The notes under the pieces: model-generated
The model's input: the letters and a program-made list of their open reading frames with translations, nothing else
Told to the model about the DNA's origin: nothing
Database searches by the model: none
Shown: piece after piece, positions 24,287-33,092 of the stretch
Numbering within the stretch: the stretch's first letter is position 1
How the letters are laid out: every line of letters starts with the position of its first letter
Made by a program: the position numbers and the translations under genes
From: Paenibacillus thalictri
GTDB taxonomy: Bacteria; Bacillota; Bacilli; Paenibacillales; NBRC-103111
Direction of reading: 5' to 3'
Length of the DNA stretch: 64,000 bases
Assembly (NCBI RefSeq): GCF_004307995.1
Contig: NZ_SIRE01000025.1
Span: 62,001 to 126,000, forward strand

Positions 24287-25078
24287 ATGAACGAAACGTC
24301 ACCGAGAAAACAAGCCGAGACCGCTATTTTACGGGCAGAGAACCTGGAGGTCGATTTTGACGGCTTCAAGGCGATCCTCGGGCTCGATTTTCAGCTGCAA
24401 TACGGGGAGCTGCGGTTTCTAATCGGGCCCAACGGAGCCGGTAAAACAACACTGCTGGATGTCATTTGCGGCAAAGCGAAGCCCTCCAAAGGCAAGATGC
24501 TGTTTAAGGGCCATATCGATATCGCCCGCCATCAGGAGCACCAAATCGCCCAACTCGGGATCGGCCGCAAATTTCAGGCCCCCTCGATTTTCATGACGCT
24601 ATCGGTGCTCGAAAACATGCTGCTGTCCTTAAAGCAAAACCGCGGCTTGCTCAGCTCGCTGATCACCAAAACAACGTCCGAGCAACGCGATAAACTGGTG
24701 CATTATTTAAGCATGATCGGACTTTCGAACAAGAGTAAGGAGAAAGCGGGTTCGCTGTCCCACGGGGAAAAACAATGGCTGGAAATCGGCATGCTGCTCA
24801 TTCAGGAGCCGGAGCTGCTGCTGCTCGACGAACCCGCCGCCGGAATGACCGACGCGGAGACGGAAAAAACGGGCGAGCTGCTGCACAAAATCAACAACAA
24901 CCAAACGGTGATCGTCGTTGAGCATGATATGGAGTTTGTGCGCCAATTCGCCAAAACGGTCACGGTAATGCACGAAGGCTCCATCCTGCGGGAAGGCACG
25001 ATGCAGGACATTCAGCAGGACGACAAGGTGGCCGAAGTTTATCTAGGGAGGCGGGGCGAACGCCATGCTGGAGATTGA
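24287..25078 (+). CDS. urtD: Urea ABC transporter ATP-binding protein UrtD
   Basis: 263 residues, LivG-type ATPase. Walker A GPNGAGKTT is at 47-55, the signature is LSHGEKQWLEIG, and Walker B with catalytic Glu is LLLLDEP, followed by the H-loop in VVEHDMEFV. LSHGE instead of LSGGE is usual for UrtD. AAGGAGG lies 12 nt before the ATG, directly after three hairpin repeats. Its end overlaps urtE by 14 nt. Confidence 0.94.
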   Translation: MNETSPRKQAETAILRAENLEVDFDGFKAILGLDFQLQYGELRFLIGPNGAGKTTLLDVICGKAKPSKGKMLFKGHIDIARHQEHQIAQLGIGRKFQAPSIFMTLSVLENMLLSLKQNRGLLSSLITKTTSEQRDKLVHYLSMIGLSNKSKEKAGSLSHGEKQWLEIGMLLIQEPELLLLDEPAAGMTDAETEKTGELLHKINNNQTVIVVEHDMEFVRQFAKTVTVMHEGSILREGTMQDIQQDDKVAEVYLGRRGERHAGD

Positions 25079-25760
25079 ACAACTTGAGGTCGGTTACGGC
25101 GAAAGCATGATTATGCGCGGGGCCGCCTTGCAGGTGAAGATGGGCCAGGTCGTCTGCCTGATGGGACGCAACGGCGTCGGCAAAACAACGCTGCTACGCG
25201 GCGTGATGGGACTGCTGCGGCCCCGGCGCGGAAGCATCCGCTTGGACGGCCGCGATATCACCCGTTTGCAGCCGGAGGAACGCGCCCGGCTAGGCATCGG
25301 TTACGTCCCGCAGGGGCGCGACATCTTTCCGCAGCTCACGGTCGAGGAAAACCTGCTGCTCGGGCTCGAAGCCACCCGCGGGAGAATACGCAAGCTGCCG
25401 GAAGCCGTCTTCGGCATGTTTCCTGTACTGCACGAGATGCTGCAGCGCAAGGGAGGCGACTTAAGCGGCGGCCAGCAGCAGCAGCTTGCGATCGCCCGGG
25501 CGCTTGTCGCCGAGCCGAAGCTGCTGCTGCTCGACGAGCCGATGGAAGGCATTCAGCCGTCCATCGTGATGGACATCGAGAAAGCCATCGAGTCGCTGAA
25601 AGCCAGACGTGACATGGCGATCCTGCTTGTCGAGCAAAGCCTTACCTTCGCAACCAGCATCGCCGACTACTATTACGTGCTCGACAAGGGGACCGTCGTT
25701 GCCCAAGGCAGTTCGTCGGATCTGTCGGAAGATCAGGTAAAAAAGCATTTGGTCGTCTGA
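25065..25760 (+). CDS. urtE: Urea ABC transporter ATP-binding protein UrtE
   Basis: 231 residues, LivF-type ATPase and partner of UrtD. Walker A GRNGVGKTT is at 34-42, the signature LSGGQQQQLAIARAL, Walker B LLLLDEP. IGYVPQGRDIFPQLTVEENL is the Q-loop region of LivF/UrtE proteins. It starts inside the end of urtD with AGGGAGGCGGGG upstream. It converges with a minus-strand AraC regulator gene 16 nt away. Confidence 0.94.
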   Translation: MLEIEQLEVGYGESMIMRGAALQVKMGQVVCLMGRNGVGKTTLLRGVMGLLRPRRGSIRLDGRDITRLQPEERARLGIGYVPQGRDIFPQLTVEENLLLGLEATRGRIRKLPEAVFGMFPVLHEMLQRKGGDLSGGQQQQLAIARALVAEPKLLLLDEPMEGIQPSIVMDIEKAIESLKARRDMAILLVEQSLTFATSIADYYYVLDKGTVVAQGSSSDLSEDQVKKHLVV

Positions 25761-25776
25761 CATGGGTTACACCCGC

Positions 25777-28101
25777 TCAATCGGAAGTATGGGAAAGCCG
25801 GAACTGGCTTGGTGTCATATGGATGTATTTTTGAAAAATACGGATGAGGCTTCTTTCCGAATAGCCGATTTTTTGCGCGATCTCGCTGACGGTAAGCCCC
25901 GTATTGGCAAGCAAATACTGGGCTTCCTTCAGCTTGCGGTCCAGCACGTAGTCGAGAAAATGCATCCCCGTCTCTTTGCGGAACAGCTTGCTTAAATGGG
26001 ACGGGCTGATATGAACCAGCTCCGCGCATTGGATCAGCGAAATATCTTCGTGGACGTGTTCGTTGATGTACCGGCACACTTTAACGACAAGCTGATTTGT
26101 ATTTTCGTTTTTTTCCGCTTTATCGTAATAAGGGAATATGGACTGCACAAACCAGTCGAAAATTTCGAGCGACGTTTTTTTCTCCTGCAGCGCCTGCACA
26201 AAATGGTGATCGAAAATACCGGCGTATCCTTTGCGGATCAGCGATTTGGTAATGGAACTGAGCAGCAGCACGTAACATTGCGATATCGTCGCCGGGGATT
26301 CGGACGTTTTGACCGCCGCGATATATTCCTTCAGCTGCGTCTCCGCTTCGGCTATGTTGCGGCTTTCGAGCAGCTCGATCAGCGCTTCTTCAATCAGGAA
26401 CGGATAATAAAAGGAGGCGTGTTTTCTCGGCGACTCCAGCTCTTCCGCAAAAAACACCTGCCGCTGATCTTTAAACAGCCGCTGCTGAAGCGCTTCCAAC
26501 GCATCCTTATAAGAAACGGACACCTCCGTCACACTGCGATAAACGCCGCCTACGCCGATGCTGACGTTCAGCTTCAAATAATTATGGAACGCCCCGACGA
26601 GATCGGCTGCAAAACGCGCCAGCCGCTCCCTGATCTCCTCCGCAGCCATATCCTGCGGGAACGTCAACACGGCGGTGCCTAACCCGCTCCGGTCGAGAAT
26701 GACCTCTCCTTCAGGCTGTCCGGCTTTCTGCATCATTTCGCCGATCACATTTTTCACGATAAACGATAAAATCGGCCCGTCGTCGCGCTGGAAACGGGTT
26801 TCCCGGTGCATGTTTTCCAGCTTCGCCACCAGGACGGCATAAACCCTCGGTTCGCCGCCGGCAATCGCGGCAAGCTCCTTCAAATCCGGCGCGCCATGAT
26901 CGGGCGGACGCAGCTCCAGCAGCTGCCGGTAATAACTCTCCTTGATTGTCGGCTCCCACCGCCGCATATATGCATTCAGCTTTTGCGTCTGTTCGTTAAG
27001 ATACAGCCAGCAGTCCTGAATAAAGGAGATGTCCCCCGAAGAACGTAACGCCAAGTCGGCATCCTTGTTCAGCTTTTCGCCGAGACTGACCAGCTGGCGG
27101 ATCGGCCGGTACGCTTTTAAGCTTGTATAAATCGACAGCGCGATGCCGATGTTGATGAAGAGCAAAATGGTCAGCGCAATAGCCCAGCGAATCCAGCTGA
27201 TATGCTCGTAAATATCGGCTTTGGCGATTTTGCTAATATAAATACGGCCAAGCTCGGTTTTGCGGAACGAATAAAAAAATTGCTCCCCCGACGCATCCTC
27301 CATAAAAAAACTGCCATGGCTCAGTTCCGAGCGAATAATCGATTTCACGGAAGCCTCATTAAGAATCGCCGAAGCGCCTTGAAAATGACTGCCGATTGCG
27401 GACAACACGTGGTGGGATGAATCCAGCACCAGCATCGATTGTTTGGCGTTGTATACGGCCGGCCCTTCCAAATATTTTTCGATCAGATCCTGCCGCAGCT
27501 TGACGACAAGCAGTCCTCTGGCCTTGTGAACGCTGGAAGGCGGGAGAAACCGGACACAAGCAAGCGTGTCGGTCATTAGCGGCTGCTTAATGTTCAGGCA
27601 CTGGTCGAGCGGCTCGGATTGCATCAGCTGATCGAGCACCGGCCGCAGCTTGTACATTTTTTTCAGCACATACCCGTGTTCGTTGTTTAAAATATCTTCG
27701 GAAGCATCATTGTACAAAATGATGTCGTCGATAAAATCGTTGGAGCCCTTCGCCACCTGCAGCAGCTTCAATATTTCCAGATGGGCGAGTATTTTTTCGT
27801 TCGGATCGCCGTCAAAGAAGGTGCTGTTAATCAGCGGATTGGCCGACAATTGCAGCGACGAAAGTTCGATCCCGCCGAAGATGCGCTCCAGCCTGTCTTT
27901 CGCCAGCGAAAGCGACGAATCGGCAATTTGCGTCGCTTCGTTCACCGCGGACCTCATGGACAGCTGGTATTGGACGCCGCCGATCAGCACTATCGGGATA
28001 CAAACCGATATGCATCCGAACCAAATAAACCGGTACAAATCATGCTTCATGCGGTGTTTGACGGAAAAAAGCCGCAGTATGTGGCCGAGCACTCCCTTCA
28101 C
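25777..28101 (-). CDS. Membrane-anchored AraC-family regulator (island A)
   Basis: 774 residues. Two membrane spans (about 24-46 and 295-320) bracket an extracellular sensor domain of some 250 residues, the architecture common in Paenibacillus sugar operons. A cytoplasmic linker follows and the C-terminal 100 residues are a double helix-turn-helix AraC domain: VHISPSHLSKLFRKETGMHF and LTVSEIAQKIGYSERSLIRIF. It would sense an extracellular sugar or the loaded lipoprotein and activate the transporter operon directly upstream. It starts at GTG with AGGGGAGAG just ahead. It is the last gene of a leftward run that begins with the transporter genes. Confidence 0.88.
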   Translation of the reverse strand: MKGVLGHILRLFSVKHRMKHDLYRFIWFGCISVCIPIVLIGGVQYQLSMRSAVNEATQIADSSLSLAKDRLERIFGGIELSSLQLSANPLINSTFFDGDPNEKILAHLEILKLLQVAKGSNDFIDDIILYNDASEDILNNEHGYVLKKMYKLRPVLDQLMQSEPLDQCLNIKQPLMTDTLACVRFLPPSSVHKARGLLVVKLRQDLIEKYLEGPAVYNAKQSMLVLDSSHHVLSAIGSHFQGASAILNEASVKSIIRSELSHGSFFMEDASGEQFFYSFRKTELGRIYISKIAKADIYEHISWIRWAIALTILLFINIGIALSIYTSLKAYRPIRQLVSLGEKLNKDADLALRSSGDISFIQDCWLYLNEQTQKLNAYMRRWEPTIKESYYRQLLELRPPDHGAPDLKELAAIAGGEPRVYAVLVAKLENMHRETRFQRDDGPILSFIVKNVIGEMMQKAGQPEGEVILDRSGLGTAVLTFPQDMAAEEIRERLARFAADLVGAFHNYLKLNVSIGVGGVYRSVTEVSVSYKDALEALQQRLFKDQRQVFFAEELESPRKHASFYYPFLIEEALIELLESRNIAEAETQLKEYIAAVKTSESPATISQCYVLLLSSITKSLIRKGYAGIFDHHFVQALQEKKTSLEIFDWFVQSIFPYYDKAEKNENTNQLVVKVCRYINEHVHEDISLIQCAELVHISPSHLSKLFRKETGMHFLDYVLDRKLKEAQYLLANTGLTVSEIAQKIGYSERSLIRIFQKYIHMTPSQFRLSHTSD

Positions 28102-28191
28102 GCCTCTCTCCCCTTTTCAGCGCAATAACGGTCCTTATCCCGGACGTACCGGAATATATTCGCCCCAGGCCGGCCGAATCCTTTTCCTGAC

Positions 28192-29073
28192 TTATCCTTT
28201 GACCGAACCTAACATAACGCCTTTGGCAAAATGCCTCTGCAAAAACGGATATACGATCAAAATCGGCAGCATCGCCAGCACAACGGAGGCAAGCCGGACC
28301 GTCTCCTGGGGAAGCACCTGATCGTCGGTGGACGCGGCCATATTGCCCGTCATATTGGAGCTGGCGTCAAGTACCATCGTTTTGACGAGCACCTGCAGCG
28401 TCCATTTATTCGTGTCGGTCAAATACAAGATGGCGTTGAAATACGTGTTCCAATGGGCAATCGCAAAAAACAGCGTAAACGCGGCGATGGCAGGCATCGA
28501 TAACGGCAGGATGATCCGCATAAACACCCCGATATCGGTGCAGCCGTCGATTTTGGCCGATTCTCTAAGCTCGGAAGGAATCGAGTCGAGGAAACTTTTG
28601 ACGACGATCAGGCTCCAGGCATTGGTCAGCGCGGGCCAAATCAGCGCCCAGAACGAATTGAGCAGCCCCAAGTTTTTCACGAGCAAATAATTCGGGATAA
28701 TGCCCGGATTAAAAACCAGCGTTAGCACCACGATACCCATGATCAGACCGCGGTACGGCATGTTTTTTTCCGTAAGGCCGTAAGCCATCGTAAAGGTAAA
28801 CAGCAGATTAAGCAGCGTGCCGACAACGGTGACAAATACCGTATTTTTCAGCGCGGTGAGGAAGCTTTTTGTCGATAAAATATACGTGTACGCATCCAGA
28901 GACATTTTTTGCGGCCATATATGAAACTGAAAAGGCACGTACACGTCTTTGGACGTCAGTGAAACCATGACCAAATAAAAAATCGGGAATATACAGACGA
29001 CGGAAATAAGCGTCAGCAGCGAATAATTGGCATAGTCAAACAGCGTCAGCCGTTTTTTATATACAAAGCTCAC
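28192..29073 (-). CDS. LplC-type sugar ABC transporter permease (island A)
   Basis: 293 residues, six spans. The ABC-permease EAA loop reads ELRESAKIDGCTDIGVFMRI, and the C terminus FLQRHFAKGVMLGSVKG is the classical LplC/YtcP ending. It pairs with the LplB-type permease 23 nt upstream and the lipoprotein before that. It imports an oligosaccharide; the ligand is unknown. Confidence 0.92.
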   Translation of the reverse strand: MSFVYKKRLTLFDYANYSLLTLISVVCIFPIFYLVMVSLTSKDVYVPFQFHIWPQKMSLDAYTYILSTKSFLTALKNTVFVTVVGTLLNLLFTFTMAYGLTEKNMPYRGLIMGIVVLTLVFNPGIIPNYLLVKNLGLLNSFWALIWPALTNAWSLIVVKSFLDSIPSELRESAKIDGCTDIGVFMRIILPLSMPAIAAFTLFFAIAHWNTYFNAILYLTDTNKWTLQVLVKTMVLDASSNMTGNMAASTDDQVLPQETVRLASVVLAMLPILIVYPFLQRHFAKGVMLGSVKG

Positions 29074-29096
29074 ACGGCAGGCCTCCTTTCTGCTTT

Positions 29097-29996
29097 CTAA
29101 TAAATGCCCTCGTGTCCCAGCTTTTTGACGATATGGTTGGATATGAGCACCAGAGCAAGACCTACGACGCCTTTGAACATGCCAACCGCAACCCCTACGC
29201 TCGTCTGGCCGCTGAGTATGCCCTGCTTATACGCATAGGTGTCGAACACGTCACCGACGGAAAGCACCAGCGGGTTCAGCATCAGCAGCACCTGCTCGAA
29301 GCTCACATCGGCAATATGCCCCAAGCGGAGGATAAGCAAAATCAGAATGGTCGGCCGGATCGCGGGCAGCGTAATATGCCATATTTGCCTCATGCGGCTT
29401 GCCCCGTCGATGACGGCGGCTTCATACCTCGAAGGGTCGACGCCGGCGATGGCGGCCAAAAAGATGATCGTGCCCCATCCTGCGTCTTTCCAGATGTTTT
29501 GCACGGTCAGGAGTCCCCAGAAAAACCGCGGTTCGTTTAAGAAAGGGATCGGCTCGTAACCGAAGCTGCGAACCGCTTTATTGATTAGCCCTACGTCCGT
29601 CGACAAGATAAAAAAGGTCAAACTTGTAATAATGACCCAAGATAAAAAATGCGGCATATACACAATCGACTGGTTGATCCGCTTGAACACTTCGTGCCGC
29701 GCTTCATTCAGCATAATGGCGAGCAGGATCGGAAGCGGAAACAAGAAGACAAGGCTGAATACATTAATCAGCAGCGTATTGCGCAGCAAATTGTAAAAAA
29801 AATCGTATTGGAACAGCTCGATAAAATGTTTAAAGCCAACCCATTTGCTGTGCAGCATGCCGAGAATCGGGGTGTAATCCTGGAAAGCGACAAGCAGCCC
29901 CCACATCGGCACCAGCTTAAAGACGATGAAATAGAGCAGCCCGGGGAATACCAGCATATACATATGCCGGTATTTGAACAAATCGCTCCGTGTCAT
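29097..29996 (-). CDS. LplB-type sugar ABC transporter permease (island A)
   Basis: 299 residues. FKLVPMWGLLVAFQDY is the LplB signature near the N terminus, and the EAA loop is GVDPSRYEAAVIDGASRMRQI. The end, LGHEGIY, is typical. I chose the ATG of MTRSDLFKYRHM, 7-8 nt after GAGGGGAGGAG; the open frame continues 41 codons upstream through an intercistronic hairpin and is not likely coding there. Confidence 0.92.
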   Translation of the reverse strand: MTRSDLFKYRHMYMLVFPGLLYFIVFKLVPMWGLLVAFQDYTPILGMLHSKWVGFKHFIELFQYDFFYNLLRNTLLINVFSLVFLFPLPILLAIMLNEARHEVFKRINQSIVYMPHFLSWVIITSLTFFILSTDVGLINKAVRSFGYEPIPFLNEPRFFWGLLTVQNIWKDAGWGTIIFLAAIAGVDPSRYEAAVIDGASRMRQIWHITLPAIRPTILILLILRLGHIADVSFEQVLLMLNPLVLSVGDVFDTYAYKQGILSGQTSVGVAVGMFKGVVGLALVLISNHIVKKLGHEGIY

Positions 29997-30033
29997 GAAG
30001 TTACTCCTCCCCTCTATCGGTTTGTAAATCGGA

Positions 30034-30055
30034 GCCGGGCCGAAGGCGGCCCGGC
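30034..30055 (-). terminator. Intercistronic stem-loop between lipoprotein and permease genes
   Basis: GCCGGGCCG-aagg-CGGCCCGGC is a perfect 9-bp stem with a 4-nt loop and no T-run. It probably stabilises the upstream lipoprotein mRNA or lowers permease expression. Confidence 0.55.
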
Positions 30056-30063
30056 GGCGGTTG

Positions 30064-31563
30064 TTATTTTCCAAATAAAGCTTTGTAATTGTCCCCGAAT
30101 TCCTTATAAGCCACGGCAAATTCTTTTTTCGCTTTCAGCTGGTCGATGTAGCTTTTGTACTGCTCCATCGTAATTTTGCCGATAATGACTTGGGTTCTCA
30201 TCGAAGTAAATTCCCCTTCGTATTTCGGCCATTGTGTCACCCATGAAGGCGAATTGATCACGCTGAACGGGTCGATTTTGCCGACATCAAGCTCCGGTTT
30301 TACTTTCTCGCGGTTTTTTAAGTTCACTTCCTGCGGCGCGATCGGGCTGTCCGTTTTGGACCACGGGTCCAGCTTCAGCACAAACGGCTCGATGGTCGTA
30401 TTGTTGATTTCTTTCTTGCCTTGATCGGTCATCTTGATCACGCCGTTGTCCACGGTGTGATGTACTCCTTCTTTGCCGTACGTAATGTATTTCGTAATTT
30501 CATCGCTGGCGATCACATTGTAATACTGCAAAATTTTCTCGACCTTGTCTTTCGGCACGCTTTTCGGAATGTACAACCCGCCGAAGAAACCCGGCGAAAG
30601 CACCGCCGTCGTCCCGTTGGGTCCAGTCAAATAAGGGATAATTTCCGTTTTAGCATCGGGCTGCACCTTTTTGGCCGATTGCTCCAGCCCGTATTGGTGC
30701 CACGGATTTTTACGGTAAAACGCGGCAAGCCCTGCTCCGAACATGTCGGAGTACTGCAAATCTTTCATGATCGCAAATTCCTGCGACATCAGCCCGTCGG
30801 CATACGCTTTGCGGTACCATTCCACCATGCTCGTATAAGCATTGGTCAGCTGTTTCGGATACATTCCGCCATCGGGCGTATTCTCCGGATCAAATCCGCC
30901 GAACGCCGTGCGATACGACTCGTCAAACATCAGACCCACCGTATCCCGCTTGCCATTTCCGTCGGGATCGCTGTCGACCACCTTCTTCAGCGTGACAAGC
31001 AGCTCATCCATCGTTTTGGGCACAGGCAATCCCAGCTTATCGAGCCAGTCTCTGCGGATGTGCTCGGAGGCGGTAATTTGCGGTCTTGTCCGTGGTAGGC
31101 CGAAGGTTTTGCCGTTGTAGCGGAGCAGCCTCCATGCGCTTTCCGGGACATTATTTTTCAAATTCGGGTATTTGCTGAAATCGCCGAGCAGTTCGCCGAG
31201 ATCCCAAAACGATCCTTTGTTGATCGCATCGATCAAGCTGGACAAGTTGGTGTCCGTCACCGTCAGCACTTCCGGGATATTGCCCGACGCAAGCACAAGG
31301 TTCACCTTGTTGATATAGTCGTTAATCGGCACCCAGTCGATATCCAGGTGCACATTGGTGCGTTCCTCCAGACCGGTCCAGAACGCGCTGTTCATATCCG
31401 GCGGCTCCGTCTGCAGCGAAGACATCATTTTAATATTCAGCTTCTCTTTCTTGGCGCCGGGCGCAGCAGCTCCGTCTTGGGTGCTGCACGCCGACATCAT
31501 GCCGGTTGAAACGATAACCCCGGCCAAAGCGCATACCGATGCGGAACGAATAATTCGACCCAT
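30064..31563 (-). CDS. Extracellular solute-binding lipoprotein (LplA-type, island A)
   Basis: 499 residues. The signal sequence ends in TGMMSACS, a lipobox-like motif with Cys26 as the lipid anchor. The body is a large type of sugar-binding protein (family 1-like): VLASGNIPEVLTVTD, HIRRDWLDKLGLPVPKTMDEL and VDSDPDGNGKRDTVGLMF are the standard blocks, the last one with a calcium-loop-like DPDGNGKRD. It is the receptor for the two LplB/LplC permeases downstream. The gene order Rieske, binding protein, permeases suggests one transcript. Confidence 0.92.
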   Translation of the reverse strand: MGRIIRSASVCALAGVIVSTGMMSACSTQDGAAAPGAKKEKLNIKMMSSLQTEPPDMNSAFWTGLEERTNVHLDIDWVPINDYINKVNLVLASGNIPEVLTVTDTNLSSLIDAINKGSFWDLGELLGDFSKYPNLKNNVPESAWRLLRYNGKTFGLPRTRPQITASEHIRRDWLDKLGLPVPKTMDELLVTLKKVVDSDPDGNGKRDTVGLMFDESYRTAFGGFDPENTPDGGMYPKQLTNAYTSMVEWYRKAYADGLMSQEFAIMKDLQYSDMFGAGLAAFYRKNPWHQYGLEQSAKKVQPDAKTEIIPYLTGPNGTTAVLSPGFFGGLYIPKSVPKDKVEKILQYYNVIASDEITKYITYGKEGVHHTVDNGVIKMTDQGKKEINNTTIEPFVLKLDPWSKTDSPIAPQEVNLKNREKVKPELDVGKIDPFSVINSPSWVTQWPKYEGEFTSMRTQVIIGKITMEQYKSYIDQLKAKKEFAVAYKEFGDNYKALFGK

Positions 31564-31580
31564 GAAACAACCTCCTCCGA

Positions 31581-31982
31581 TTATATATAAACGACCACTT
31601 TCTCCTCTTCGACTTTCACGGTATACGTTTCGACGGCCTTCACTTCCTCCTCCGTCTCCACGGCTACGTCATACGTCTTCACAAGGCATTTGCGGGGATC
31701 GTAGATCGACTTGCCGGTTAAAATGTCAAATTCCCAGCCGTGCCACGGGCATCTGACGATTTCCCCCTCCTTGCCGTACAAATATTCCCCGGGCAATGAC
31801 GGCAGCGTCATCCCGGTGACCGTGCCTACGCATAACGGCGCGCCCTGATGGGGGCAGCTGTTTTTCAGCGCATAAAAGCGGCTTTTGACATGAAACACTC
31901 CGATGGAGCGGTTTTCCAGCGACACTATTTTGCTGGAACCGTCCGGAAGTTCCTTTACATTGCATACGACGTGCCTGCCCAT
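31581..31982 (-). CDS. Rieske [2Fe-2S] protein
   Basis: 133 residues, a stand-alone Rieske domain. The two cluster motifs are CPHQGAPLC (Cys43, His45) and CPWHGWEFD (Cys78, His81). Such proteins are ferredoxins or small subunits of ring-hydroxylating and related oxygenases. No oxygenase alpha subunit or reductase is nearby; it sits between an amidohydrolase and a sugar-binding lipoprotein, so its electron partner is unknown. The spacing of 17 nt to the binding-protein gene and 25 nt to the amidohydrolase indicates an operon. Confidence 0.9.
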   Translation of the reverse strand: MGRHVVCNVKELPDGSSKIVSLENRSIGVFHVKSRFYALKNSCPHQGAPLCVGTVTGMTLPSLPGEYLYGKEGEIVRCPWHGWEFDILTGKSIYDPRKCLVKTYDVAVETEEEVKAVETYTVKVEEEKVVVYI

Positions 31983-32007
31983 AATGCCGGCTCCTTTCCG
32001 CTTACGC

Positions 32008-33054
32008 TCACAGGCGATAAAACTGCTTGGCGTTTTCGTAAAATATGTTTTGCTTCAGCGCATCCGGGAGCTTGGGGAAAGCCAGCTTCGGCGAATCGAA
32101 GTCCCAATGCGGATAATCGCTGGCGAACATCAGAATATGCTCGGCATCCATCATCTCCAGCATGCTCAGCAAATGCTGGTCGTTGTCCGGCCGTTCCAGC
32201 GGCTGCGACGAGAGGCGCACATGGTCGCGCAAATATTCGCTTGGTTTCTTCTTCAGCCACGGCACCTCGTAACGCAGCGCCTTATATTCCGCATCCAGAC
32301 GCCACATCAATGCCGGCAGCCACGACACGCCGCCTTCGACCAGCACGACCCGGAAACCGGGATATTTCTCGAATACCCCTTCGGTCAAAAAACTGACCAG
32401 ATGCGCCTGGAATCCAAGCGACAAACACGTATGCCACTCGATATAATGCGTCGGATAACCCGGAGAAGGCTGAACATTAATGCCCATACCGTCCGTCCCG
32501 GGATGAATCGCCATCGGCAGCCCGTGTTTCTCGCAAGCTTCGTAGATCGGATAATATTGGCGCTGTCCAAACGGCGCTCTGGCGCCGGAGTCGGTCATTA
32601 CCTGCACAAAATGCGGGTGCCCCGCCCACCGTTCGATTTCTTTGGCCGCCGCGGCCGGATCTTGATGCGCTATCGTGATGGAGCCTTTAAACACGCCGTC
32701 ATGGTTGTATTTTCCAAGCCACGTATCCGCCAGCCAATCGTTGTACGCCGCGGCGATCGCCGTAGCAAAATCCGGGTCGGGATGCAGGTTGCAAAACGCC
32801 CGGGGCAGAAGAATGGCATAAGCTTCGCCATATTCTTCAATCAGCTGCTGCCGCACAAAGTCCGGATCCGAGCCGATCGGGCCTCCACCCGGAGGTTTGG
32901 CGTCCAGGCGCGCGCCATGGACCGGATTGCCGTAAAAGCCTCGCCCGCTCCCACTGTAGCGGTCCTTCCACGGCTGCTTCATATAAGAGCGAATTTCCTC
33001 AATGCTTTTGGGCGTAGGATGTACGTCGCAATCGATAATTCCTTGTCTTGTCAA
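32008..33054 (-). CDS. Amidohydrolase-2-family metal hydrolase/decarboxylase (island A)
   Basis: About 348 residues, a TIM-barrel amidohydrolase of the ACMSD-like group. Metal-binding features are IIDCDVHPT (Asp-x-His at the first strand), MAIHPGTDG (His) and MFASDYPHWD (Asp). This group decarboxylates or hydrates ring-derived or sugar-derived acids. I placed the start at a TTG (LTRQGIIDCDVHP) with AAAGGA 10 nt upstream; the frame continues 25 codons further into the end of the gene upstream. It lies between the glycosidase-like protein and the Rieske protein in one operon. The substrate is unknown. Confidence 0.85.
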   Translation of the reverse strand: MTRQGIIDCDVHPTPKSIEEIRSYMKQPWKDRYSGSGRGFYGNPVHGARLDAKPPGGGPIGSDPDFVRQQLIEEYGEAYAILLPRAFCNLHPDPDFATAIAAAYNDWLADTWLGKYNHDGVFKGSITIAHQDPAAAAKEIERWAGHPHFVQVMTDSGARAPFGQRQYYPIYEACEKHGLPMAIHPGTDGMGINVQPSPGYPTHYIEWHTCLSLGFQAHLVSFLTEGVFEKYPGFRVVLVEGGVSWLPALMWRLDAEYKALRYEVPWLKKKPSEYLRDHVRLSSQPLERPDNDQHLLSMLEMMDAEHILMFASDYPHWDFDSPKLAFPKLPDALKQNIFYENAKQFYRL

Positions 33055-33092
33055 TGGTACCACGTCCTTTGCGCTTAGATGGTTGGGGTCGC

